Shown one piece after another: positions 15,533 through 22,589 of a stretch of DNA of 64,000 nucleotides (positions are counted from its first letter, which is position 1; each line of letters opens with the position of its first letter). The notes beneath the pieces were generated by a model. That model was not told where the DNA came from and searched no databases. It was given only the letters and a program-made list of their open reading frames with translations. Origin of the DNA: Nocardioides jishulii (lineage in GTDB: Bacteria > Actinomycetota > Actinomycetes > Propionibacteriales > Nocardioidaceae); contig NZ_CP040748.1 in NCBI RefSeq assembly GCF_006007965.1, positions 2,108,001 to 2,172,000 on the forward strand. The letters run 5' to 3'. Both the position numbers and the translations under genes were made by a program.

Positions 15533-16573
15533 TCAGCACTTTCGAATGAGGGGTGCTTCCACGTCGGTGAGCGCCAGCCGCAGCGCCCGCCAGGCCAGGG
15601 TCGTCGCGTGTGCGACGCTCATCACGTCGTCGGCGACCATGCGCACCCACGCACCTGCCTCGCCGGGCAGGGCACTCACGCCGAACGACACGTCGCCCAC
15701 CTCCGGGGCGAGGGTGTCGTGCAACAGCTCCTGGAGCTCCTTGGCACTCATCCGGTCGGTGAGGACGTAGAGCATGGAGAGGACGTCGCGGTCGTCCATC
15801 ACGGCCAGGCCACCGGTGTCGCCATCCTGGGGCACGAGCCGCACCCGGTCGAGGGCGACCATGTGGCCGGTGGGACGCCGGACCTCGAGGTCGCTGGCCA
15901 GCGCCGTGTACGCGTGCCGCTCACCCCTGCCCAGGCGCCCCGCCATGAAGGTCTCCCCCATCACCAGGGTGGCGGACTCGGCGATGGTGACGCGGTTGCG
16001 CTGGTACAGGCGGGACCGCGCGAAGGCGATGAGGGGGTCGGGCAGATACTCGACGTAGGCCTCGTCCTGCACGTCGAGGTTCACCTGCGCCACGGCGTAG
16101 TCGTGCTCCATCTTGAGCACCTTGGTGTAGGCCGACGTGGTGACGTGGGCCGACGACCCCGGCCCGAAGGTCAGGTCGGTGCGCAACCGGTCTCCCTGCA
16201 TGATCCCCGCACCGGTCGACATCAGGTAGGTGTAGGGCATGTCGGGCCGCAACGGGTCGTAGTAGAGCGGACGCATGATCTGCAGGGGCGACTTCTGGTA
16301 GTGCTCGACCAGCTCCGTGCCGTCACCGCGCCGGGCGAACCCGAGCTCGAGGATGCCGATCTTGCCCGGGCTCCCCGGGGGAAGGGTGTCGGGCACGCCA
16401 CGGTGTCGAGCGATGATCTCCGGCACCCAGTCGGGTTCGTAGTGACCGGGCTGGAGCCGGGGACCGCCGTAGCCCACGACGCTGCGCTGGACCGGCACCT
16501 GCTCGACCGACACAGGCTCGACCGGCACCTGGGCGACCGTGGGGCTGCGGGGACGTACGCGTGCACCGGTCAT
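15533..16573 (-). CDS. ureD: Urease accessory protein UreD
   Basis: Urease maturation scaffold of 346 residues (UreD/UreH family) that binds apo-urease together with UreF and UreG and forms the tunnel through which nickel is thought to pass. Family landmarks seen: GKIGILELGFARR near the start, SPLQIMRPLYYDP, the glycine-rich STGAGIMQGDRL, VTTSAYTKVLKM and the SRLYQRNRVTI segment. The first 40 residues (P, V, Q rich) are longer than in many homologues. Start ATG 16573 overlaps the ureG stop (ATGA). Confidence 0.93.
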   Translation of the reverse strand: MTGARVRPRSPTVAQVPVEPVSVEQVPVQRSVVGYGGPRLQPGHYEPDWVPEIIARHRGVPDTLPPGSPGKIGILELGFARRGDGTELVEHYQKSPLQIMRPLYYDPLRPDMPYTYLMSTGAGIMQGDRLRTDLTFGPGSSAHVTTSAYTKVLKMEHDYAVAQVNLDVQDEAYVEYLPDPLIAFARSRLYQRNRVTIAESATLVMGETFMAGRLGRGERHAYTALASDLEVRRPTGHMVALDRVRLVPQDGDTGGLAVMDDRDVLSMLYVLTDRMSAKELQELLHDTLAPEVGDVSFGVSALPGEAGAWVRMVADDVMSVAHATTLAWRALRLALTDVEAPLIRKC

Positions 16574-17205
16574 CTCAACAGCGCTCCGCTGCGTTCGGCC
16601 CACAGGGACAGGATCTGTTCCTGGAGCTCGGCCACGCCCTGGCCGGTGAGGGAGTTGGTCAGCACGACCGGCCGCCCTTCCCGCACCCGGTGGGCGTCCG
16701 ACTCCATGACCCCCAGGTCGGTGCGTACGTACTGGGCGATGTCGATCTTGTTGATGACGAGGATGTCGGAGTCGGTGATGCCGGGACCACGTTTGCGCGG
16801 CATCTTCTCGCCCTCGGCGGTGTCGAGGACGAAGACGAAGACGTCGGCCAGGATCGGCGAGAAGGTGAGGGTCAGGTTGTCGCCGCCGGACTCGTAGAGC
16901 AGGGTGTCGACCTCGGGGAAGCGCTCGAGCATCTCGGCACCGGCAGCGAGGTTCATCGTCGGGTCGTCACGCACCGCCGTGTGCGGGCAGGCGCCGGTCT
17001 CGACGCCCACCACCCGCTCCGGGTCCAGGACCCCGGCGAGCTCGCGTCGTACGTGCTGGGCGTCCTCCTGGGTGTAGATGTCGTTGGTGATCACCGCTGG
17101 CTGGCGACCGGCCGCCAGCAGCCCCGGCACCAGAGCCTCGGTCAGGGCGGTCTTGCCCGACCCCACCGGGCCGCCGATGCCGATCCTCAACACGTTGTCC
17201 GTCAT
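16570..17205 (-). CDS. ureG: Urease accessory GTPase UreG
   Basis: SIMIBI-class GTPase of 211 residues that couples GTP hydrolysis to nickel insertion into urease. Visible are the P-loop GGPVGSGKTAL (about 10-20), the nickel-binding Cys-Pro-His triad in TGACPHTAVR, the ESGGDNL motif and NKID for guanine recognition. Start ATG 17205 is preceded by GAGGAAAACG; the longer frame to 17289 adds no family sequence. Unlike many UreG proteins it has no His-rich N-terminus; the histidines in this operon are instead on the CbiX-like protein. Confidence 0.96.
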   Translation of the reverse strand: MTDNVLRIGIGGPVGSGKTALTEALVPGLLAAGRQPAVITNDIYTQEDAQHVRRELAGVLDPERVVGVETGACPHTAVRDDPTMNLAAGAEMLERFPEVDTLLYESGGDNLTLTFSPILADVFVFVLDTAEGEKMPRKRGPGITDSDILVINKIDIAQYVRTDLGVMESDAHRVREGRPVVLTNSLTGQGVAELQEQILSLWAERSGALLR

Positions 17206-17260
17206 CGTTTTCCTCATTCGTTCGTCGTTTGTCAGGGGTGGTGCAGGCCACTCGGTCAGG

Positions 17261-17956
17261 TCAGCAGGCGAAGAGCCGTGCGGGGGCACGTTCGTGCTGT
17301 GCCGACACCACGTCGGCCATCGGCACGAAGCCGCCCATGTCGTCGAGCTCGCGCTCCACCGCCGACGTGGCCACCTCGGCGATCTCGGGAGCCAGCCGGT
17401 GGAGGAGCACCTGCGCGTGCACGTGGTCGGTCAGGCGCAGGCGCAACGCGGCCCCCAGGAAGCTGGCGGCGAAGGCGGACAAGTCGGAGACGACCGCCTC
17501 CTCCACCCCCACCCCCCTCGAGGCGTGCACCACGGCCGCAGCCACCGGCTGGCACCCGGGCGTGGCCTTGGTGGTCACCATCTCCGACCACCTGGCGAGC
17601 TCGGGGCCGCCGAACGCCTGGAGGGCCACGTCGGTGAGCTGGTGCCCACTGCGTACCGAGGCCTTGCGCATCTCGGTGTTGAGCTTGCTGGCGTGGAGCA
17701 ACGAGTCCACCTCGACCACCCGTTCCCAGTCCCCCACCCGGACCGCGTCGTGGGCGCGGGCCAGGGCGGTGGCGTCCGCGGGACCGACCGAGTGGCGCAG
17801 CATCCCCCGCGCCAGCTCTTCGAGGTCGTCCCGGACCACCAGGCGGGCCTGACTGAATCCCTCCAGCCCGTGGGACATGGTGTAGAACCCGCTCGGGAAC
17901 GCCGAGTCGGAGAGCTGGAGACAGGTCAGGAGACTGGTGGCGCTCGTCACGGACAC
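17261..17956 (-). CDS. ureF: Urease accessory protein UreF
   Basis: All-helical urease maturation factor of 231 residues that bridges UreD and UreG. Family landmarks: LQLSDSAFPSGFYTMSHGLE near the N-terminus, LLHASKLNTEMRKASVRSGHQ in the middle, and the HVHAQVLLHRL segment towards the end. GTG 17956 lies 2 bases after the ureC stop; a second GTG two codons later is possible. 55 bases separate it from ureG. Confidence 0.94.
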   Translation of the reverse strand: MSVTSATSLLTCLQLSDSAFPSGFYTMSHGLEGFSQARLVVRDDLEELARGMLRHSVGPADATALARAHDAVRVGDWERVVEVDSLLHASKLNTEMRKASVRSGHQLTDVALQAFGGPELARWSEMVTTKATPGCQPVAAAVVHASRGVGVEEAVVSDLSAFAASFLGAALRLRLTDHVHAQVLLHRLAPEIAEVATSAVERELDDMGGFVPMADVVSAQHERAPARLFAC

Positions 17957-17958
17957 CC

Positions 17959-19683
17959 CTAGACCATGAAGAACAGCTGGGTCATGGGAAGCGACTCAGC
18001 AGGCTCGATGTGGGCAGGCTCGCCGTCGAAGCTCACCTTGTAGGTCTCCGGGTCGACGTCGATCAGCGGAGTCTCCTCGTTGCGCACCATGTGCTCCTTG
18101 CCCAACGAACGAGTCCGCTTCACCGGCATGACCTGGCTCTGCAGCCCCAGCTTCTCGGGCACGCCCTTCTCGATCGCCGCCTGGGACATGAACGTGATGC
18201 GGGTGCTCTGCATGGCCTTGCCGAACATCCCGAACATCGGACGGTAGAAGACAGGCTGCGGAGTCGGCAGCGAGGCGTTGGGCTCACCCATCAGCGCCCA
18301 GTTGATGACGCCGCCCTTGATCACCATCTTTGGCTTCGCACCGAAGGAGCCCACTGGCCACAGCACGATGTCGGCCATCTTGCCGTCCTCGAGCGAACCG
18401 ACGTAGTCGGAGACGCCCTGGGTGATGGCGGGGTTGATGGTCACCTTCGCGAGGTAGCGCAGCACCCGGAAGTTGTCGTTGCCGGGCGCGTCCTCGGGCA
18501 GGGGTCCCCGCTTGTCCTTGCAGTGGTGGGCGATCTGGAAGGCGCGGATGTAGTTCTCACCGATCCGCCCCATCGCCTGGGAGTCGGACGAGATCATCGA
18601 CAGCACCCCCACGTCGTGGAGCACGGTCTCGGCCGAGATGGTCTCGGCCCGCACGCGCGAGTCCGCGAAGGAGACGTCCTCCGGCACGTCGTGCGAGAGG
18701 TGGTGGCAGACCATCACCATGTCGAGCAGCTCGTCGACGGAGTTGACCGTGTAGGGCAGGGTCGGGTTGGTCGAGGAGGGCAGCACGTTGGGGTAGCCGG
18801 CCGCCTTCATGATGTCGGGCGCGTGACCACCTCCTGCTCCCTCGGTGTGGTACGTGTGGATCGTCCGGCCGTCGATGGCCGCCATCGTGTCCTCCACGTA
18901 GCCCGCCTCGTTGAGGCTGTCGGTGTGGACGGAGACCTGGATGTCGTACTCATCGGCCACTGTGAGCGCGCAGTCGAGCGCAGCGGGCGTGGTGCCGTAG
19001 TCCTCGTGCACCTTGAGCGACGACGCTCCCGCCTCGACCTGCTCGATCAGCGGGCCGGGCAGCGAACCGTTGCCCTTGCCGTGGAACCCCATGTTGACCG
19101 GGATGTCCTCAGCCGCCTCCAGGAGCCGTGAGATGTACCAAGCACCCGGCGTCGTGGTCACTCCGTTGGTGCCGTCCGTGGGGCCAGTGCCGCCACCGAA
19201 CAGCGTGGTGATGCCGTTGGACAGAGCCGCGTAGGCCTGCTGCGGTGAGATGTAGTGCACGTGGCTGTCGAAACCGCCGGCCGTGGCGATCATGTGCTCA
19301 CCGGAGAGGAGCTCGGTGCCAGGACCCACCACGAGACGGGGGTCCACGTTCTTCTGCAGGTGAGGGTTGCCCGACTTGCCGACACCGACGATCTTGCCGT
19401 CCTTGACGCCGATGTCGCCCTTCAGCACGCCCAGCACCGGGTCGAGGACGATGACGTTGGTGATGACCAGGTCCAACCCGCCCGTGGCGCCTGACGACTC
19501 GGGGTCGGCGGCCATGCCGTCGCGCGCCGTCTTGCCGCCGCCGTAGACGACCTCGTCGCCGTAGCTGCCCTCGTTGAAGTCCTTCTCGATCTCGATCACG
19601 AGGTTCGTGTCCGCCAGCCGGATCTTGTCACCGACCGTCGGGCCGAAGAGGTCCGTGTACTGCTTGCGCGAGATGATGGCCAT
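17959..19683 (-). CDS. ureC: Urease subunit alpha
   Basis: Catalytic subunit of urease, 574 residues, hydrolysing urea to ammonia and carbamate at a dinickel centre. All hallmark residues are visible: the two His of SHVHYI, the carbamylated Lys in LKVHEDYG, the His of HTDSLNEAG, the His-rich [12 protein letters not shown], the flap Cys-His in MVCHHL, and the metal-binding Asp in ISSDSQAMG. Start ATG 19683 shares one base with the ureB stop (TGATG); a GTG one codon earlier is possible. Nothing is truncated, so the enzyme should be functional if nickel is delivered. Confidence 0.98.
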   Translation of the reverse strand: MAIISRKQYTDLFGPTVGDKIRLADTNLVIEIEKDFNEGSYGDEVVYGGGKTARDGMAADPESSGATGGLDLVITNVIVLDPVLGVLKGDIGVKDGKIVGVGKSGNPHLQKNVDPRLVVGPGTELLSGEHMIATAGGFDSHVHYISPQQAYAALSNGITTLFGGGTGPTDGTNGVTTTPGAWYISRLLEAAEDIPVNMGFHGKGNGSLPGPLIEQVEAGASSLKVHEDYGTTPAALDCALTVADEYDIQVSVHTDSLNEAGYVEDTMAAIDGRTIHTYHTEGAGGGHAPDIMKAAGYPNVLPSSTNPTLPYTVNSVDELLDMVMVCHHLSHDVPEDVSFADSRVRAETISAETVLHDVGVLSMISSDSQAMGRIGENYIRAFQIAHHCKDKRGPLPEDAPGNDNFRVLRYLAKVTINPAITQGVSDYVGSLEDGKMADIVLWPVGSFGAKPKMVIKGGVINWALMGEPNASLPTPQPVFYRPMFGMFGKAMQSTRITFMSQAAIEKGVPEKLGLQSQVMPVKRTRSLGKEHMVRNEETPLIDVDPETYKVSFDGEPAHIEPAESLPMTQLFFMV

Positions 19684-20114
19684 CACTTGCCGCCCTTCTT
19701 GGCCTTGCCCGATTCGGACGAGCCGCCCTTGCGGCTCGTCGGCTTGCCGTCGCTGAAGCCCTCTTCCCTCATGCGCTTCAGCGCCTTCGTGCGCGTGTGG
19801 GTCGCGTCCAGACCTCCGTTGACCAGGTTGTTGAACCCCCAGATCCGGCGAGCGCCGGCGTACGCCGTGAGGACCACCTCCTTGGTGTCCCCGGGTTCGA
19901 TGCGCACCCCTGTGCCTGCGGGGATGTCGAGGTGCATTCCGTAGGCGAGCTCACGCTCGAAGAGAAGCGCCCTGTTGACTTCGAAGAAGTGGAAGTGGGA
20001 GCCCACCTGGATGCCGCGGTCACCGGTGTTGGTGACGCGCAGGGTGACGGTCGGTCGGCCGGCGTTGATCTCGATCTCGTCCGAGCCGTGGTCGTACTTC
20101 GGGCTGCCTAGCAT
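19683..20114 (-). CDS. ureB: Urease subunit beta
   Basis: Structural subunit of urease, 143 residues. The core (about 1-105) has the family pattern [21 protein letters not shown] and [11 protein letters not shown], followed by a Lys/Ser/Gly-rich C-terminal extension (GKPTSRKGG... to KKGGK) that is longer than in typical beta subunits. Start ATG 20114 has GGAGG 8 bases upstream and lies inside the last codons of the CbiX-like gene (7-base overlap), so the two are translationally coupled. Confidence 0.96.
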   Translation of the reverse strand: MLGSPKYDHGSDEIEINAGRPTVTLRVTNTGDRGIQVGSHFHFFEVNRALLFERELAYGMHLDIPAGTGVRIEPGDTKEVVLTAYAGARRIWGFNNLVNGGLDATHTRTKALKRMREEGFSDGKPTSRKGGSSESGKAKKGGK

Positions 20115-21076
20115 CGTTCGTACCTCCGAGGTTGGTCGTGCATCGGGCCGTCTGCTCCGTCGTCCTGGCGTGGCACGGGGGCGAAGGGCTCCTGGACTTG
20201 GACTTGGTCGTGGTGGTCGTGGTCGTGGTGAGCGTGGTCGTGGTGAGCGTGGTCGTGGTGAGCGTGGTCGTGGCCGCCACCGCCGTGGTGGTGGTCGCCC
20301 TGCACCTCGTGCGAGTGGGCGTAGCCGTGGTCGTGGTCGGCCAGGAGTCCGGCGGAGATTCCGTCGTAGCCGTGGCCGAGCCGGTGGCGGGCCAGAGACA
20401 TGCGGTCGTCGATGGTCCGACCCAGGGCTGGGTCGGCCACGAGGGGACCGTAGAAGTGGACGCGCTCGAACTGGGCCACCTCCGGGCAGGTGCGCGCGAA
20501 ACCGGCGGGCACCACCACGACCTCGTCGGCGCCGAGCCGGTGGAACCGGTCGACAGCACGTGCCAGGTCCTCCGTCTCGAGGCCGGGGCGCACACACGCC
20601 ACCTCCACCTGCACCTCGGAACCGTGGGTCCGGACCAGGTGGGCCAACCGGTGCAGCTCAGCATCGTCGAAGGGGTTCTCGGATCGCGCCGTGAGGAGCA
20701 CGCCCGCACCGGGGCGCCTCGACGCAGTGGTCCTGACGGCCTTGCGCAGGTGGGCGACGAGGTGGTCGGGGGTCCCCAGGCTCTCGCAGAGCGCGAGACG
20801 GGGCTCCCCCTCCTCGATCGTGGCGAACCACTGCAGGGCCTTGGCGCAGTCGGCCACCAGGCCGGGATCACGCCCCCACGTCATCGGCAGCACCATGACG
20901 ACGTCGTCGGTGCTCGCGAGCGCCGAGCGCACCACGTGGTGCACCACCCGGCGCGAACAGGTCAGCACCTCCGCGGACAGTCCCGCCGTGGCCGGGCCGA
21001 AGTCGGCACGGTCGCTCTCGTGCCCGGTGACGAGCACGAGGGTGACGGGCCTGGTCGCGGGGGCAGGAGAGGTCAT
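20108..21076 (-). CDS. CbiX/SirB-type chelatase-like protein with His-rich tail, inside the urease operon
   Basis: Protein of 322 residues made of two chelatase-like halves: the first starts [12 protein letters not shown] (about 11-22, metal-site His19), the second [21 protein letters not shown] (about 127-146), continuing [16 protein letters not shown] and [17 protein letters not shown] as in sirohydrochlorin cobalt/nickel chelatases. Residues 247-289 hold about 20 His, mostly as HDHAH units. The gene starts ATGA-overlapping with ureA and ends overlapping ureB. No tetrapyrrole genes are nearby and no ureE is present in the operon. I infer a nickel-binding or nickel-delivery role for urease maturation, replacing UreE. 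Family membership is fairly secure; the role is inference. Confidence 0.8.
   Translation of the reverse strand: MTSPAPATRPVTLVLVTGHESDRADFGPATAGLSAEVLTCSRRVVHHVVRSALASTDDVVMVLPMTWGRDPGLVADCAKALQWFATIEEGEPRLALCESLGTPDHLVAHLRKAVRTTASRRPGAGVLLTARSENPFDDAELHRLAHLVRTHGSEVQVEVACVRPGLETEDLARAVDRFHRLGADEVVVVPAGFARTCPEVAQFERVHFYGPLVADPALGRTIDDRMSLARHRLGHGYDGISAGLLADHDHGYAHSHEVQGDHHHGGGGHDHAHHDHAHHDHAHHDHDHHDQVQVQEPFAPVPRQDDGADGPMHDQPRRYERC
20221..20273. repeat. 15-bp tandem repeat encoding the His-rich tail
   Basis: The unit GGTCGTGGTGAGCGT occurs three times in tandem (20221-20265) plus a partial fourth copy. On the minus strand it encodes a five-residue His/Asp/Ala unit of the CbiX-like protein. 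The number of copies, and thus of histidines, could vary by slippage without shifting the frame. Confidence 0.9.
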
Positions 21077-21378
21077 GACGACACTGGGTCGTGGCACGAG
21101 ACGAGCTTGCTCCCGTCGGGGAAGGTGGCCTCCACCTGCAGGAGCGACATCCGCTCGCGCACGCCGGCCATGCAGTCGCCCTCCGAGACGACCTGCTTGC
21201 CGATCTCCATGCACTCCGCCACCGAACGGCCGTCGCGCGCCCCTTCCAGGATGGCTTCCGTCACGAGCGCCTGGGCCTCGCTCACGTTCAGCTTGGTGCC
21301 ACGGTCGCGACGCCTGCGTGCAAGATCCGCGACTTGGTAGACGTACAGCTTCTCAATTTCTCTGGGCGTGAGATCCAT
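21073..21378 (-). CDS. ureA: Urease subunit gamma
   Basis: Smallest structural subunit of urease, 101 residues, the usual length. The start MDLTPREIEKLYVY, the NVSEAQALVTEAILEGARDGRSV segment and the GVRERMSLLQVEATFPDGSKLV tail are standard. ATG 21378 is chosen because it gives exactly the family N-terminus; AAGG lies 10 bases upstream. First gene of the operon. Its stop overlaps the start of the CbiX-like gene. Confidence 0.97.
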   Translation of the reverse strand: MDLTPREIEKLYVYQVADLARRRRDRGTKLNVSEAQALVTEAILEGARDGRSVAECMEIGKQVVSEGDCMAGVRERMSLLQVEATFPDGSKLVSCHDPVSS

Positions 21379-21411
21379 AACAGAGGGGCCTTTCCGAATC
21401 CCTGGGGAAAG

Positions 21412-21436
21412 CCGACGGGAGCCGTCGGGACTTTTT
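21412..21436. other. Hairpin at the 5' end of the urease transcript
   Basis: Stem CCGACGG-gag-CCGTCGG followed on the plus strand by GACTTTTT. Read rightward it looks like an intrinsic terminator, but no rightward gene ends here. Read leftward it forms a hairpin at the extreme 5' end of the predicted urease mRNA, where it could stabilise the message. Confidence 0.5.
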
Positions 21437-21439
21437 CTC

Positions 21440-21467
21440 ACGATACCTGCGTCAACGCGCTTGGCAA
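21440..21467 (-). promoter_or_regulatory. Predicted urease operon promoter
   Basis: Minus-strand -35 TTGCCA (21467-21462), 16-base spacer and -10 TATCGT (21445-21440), matching the actinobacterial TAnnnT -10. The start point would fall near 21434, about 55 bases before ureA. Confidence 0.5.
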
Positions 21468-21504
21468 GAGACCTCAGCAATTGCCTTGGATTGACATCAG
21501 AGGC

Positions 21505-21542
21505 GTGAATTGCAGCAAACTCCTGGGTAATTCGCCAGAGGC
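21505..21542. promoter_or_regulatory. Candidate GlnR binding region upstream of urease
   Basis: Plus strand reads GTGAA-n6-CAAAC-n6-GTAAT-n6-GAGGC, which fits the actinobacterial GlnR pattern gTnAC-n6-GaAAC-n6-gTnAC-n6-GaAAC with exact spacing in all three gaps and 3-4 of 5 bases per box. It lies roughly 70-110 bases upstream of the predicted urease start point, a position suited to activation under nitrogen limitation. Confidence 0.5.
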
Positions 21543-21624
21543 TTTTGGTCCTCTTCCGGGGGCCTTTGGTCCCAGTCTCACGACAGGGTTGCGCAGGCAC
21601 CTCCCAGCGGAACTACTGTCAGGC

Positions 21625-22158
21625 ATGAGCAATGGAGATCCCCCGGCCCGAGAGCCGGCCGAACACCATGGCACTCCCCCGGGCCACGACCCGGCGGACC
21701 ACGGGCCCACGGACCATGCGCCCCGTCACCTCACGAAGCGCCCCGACCACCTGCACGCACCGTCGATCGCACTCGTGATCCTCGGCGGCGTGCTCGGCGT
21801 CGCCGCCCGCGAAGGATTCGTCCTCGTCGTGCCCGACGTCGACCGGGTGCCGGTGGTGATCCCCCTGGTCAACCTGCTGGGGGCCTTCCTGCTGGGCTTC
21901 CTGTACGAGGGGCTGACGCGCGCCCAGCCGCCCGCACAGGTGGTGGGCAGGCTGAAGCTGCTGGTGGGCACCGGTTTCTGTGGCGGCCTCACCACGTACA
22001 GCTCCCTGGCCACCGACACCGCCGTCCTGTTCGACGACTCACGCCCCGAGGTCGCGGTGCTGTACGCCCTGGTGACGGTGGTGGTGGGTGCCGGCGCCAC
22101 CTTCCTGGGCATCGTCGCGGCCACGACCGTGCACCCCCGGAAGCAGGTGACGTCATGA
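21625..22158 (+). CDS. crcB: Fluoride channel CrcB/FluC, first of a pair
   Basis: Small fluoride-export channel protein of 177 residues with four membrane segments after a hydrophilic N-terminus. Landmarks of CrcB: VLGVAAREGF (Arg in helix 1), PLVNLLGAFLLGF, and GTGFCGGLTTYSSLATDT near the third helix. The first 45 residues carry an unusual stretch rich in His, Pro and Asp. Start ATG 21625 places this stretch in the protein. The next crcB gene overlaps by 4 bases, typical of Fluc channels built as heterodimers. No fluoride riboswitch was recognised in the 246-base upstream gap. Confidence 0.93.
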   Translation: MSNGDPPAREPAEHHGTPPGHDPADHGPTDHAPRHLTKRPDHLHAPSIALVILGGVLGVAAREGFVLVVPDVDRVPVVIPLVNLLGAFLLGFLYEGLTRAQPPAQVVGRLKLLVGTGFCGGLTTYSSLATDTAVLFDDSRPEVAVLYALVTVVVGAGATFLGIVAATTVHPRKQVTS

Positions 22159-22532
22159 CTCCGGGAATCTTCCTGCTGCTCATCTGCGCCGGAGGCGTCG
22201 GAGCCGGCGTGCGGTTCGTGGTGGACGGGACCATCCGGTCACGGGTGAAGCAGCTGTTCTCCTGGCCGACGGCCGTGATCAACCTGTCGGGCTCGCTCGT
22301 CCTAGGGTTCCTGACTGGCCTGGTGGCGAGTGGGCTGGCCTCGACCGAGGCCAGCGCCGTCCTGGGCACCGGATTCCTGGGTGGCTACACGACATTCAGC
22401 ACGGCAAGCTACGAAACCGTGCAACTCATTCGCCAGAAGCATTACGGGACGGCATTCGTCTACGGATTCGGAGTCCTTGTCGCGAGTATTGCCTTGGCAT
22501 ATCTGGGGTACCGCTGGGGACTCAACGCCTGA
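22155..22532 (+). CDS. crcB: Fluoride channel CrcB/FluC, second of a pair
   Basis: Four-helix fluoride channel subunit of 125 residues. The signature GGVGAGVRFVVDG, the INLSGSLVLGFLTG helix (Asn of the fluoride track) and GTGFLGGYTTFSTASYET with the Phe-box region are present. Start ATG 22155 overlaps the stop of the first crcB (ATGA). The two proteins differ clearly and likely assemble as a dual-topology heterodimer. Confidence 0.95.
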   Translation: MTPGIFLLLICAGGVGAGVRFVVDGTIRSRVKQLFSWPTAVINLSGSLVLGFLTGLVASGLASTEASAVLGTGFLGGYTTFSTASYETVQLIRQKHYGTAFVYGFGVLVASIALAYLGYRWGLNA

Positions 22533-22589
22533 CACTATTCGCAGCGCGATGTCCGGGACATTGCCGTTCGACCGCCAGGGAGGGTGCAG

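Noticed and set aside
21412..21436. Hairpin plus T run as a rightward intrinsic terminator
   Set aside because: No rightward gene ends before it. It fits better as a 5' hairpin of the leftward urease mRNA, so it is listed as such.
21379..21624. Fluoride riboswitch before crcB or guanidine riboswitch before ureA
   Set aside because: I could not find the conserved core sequences or pairing of either class on either strand.
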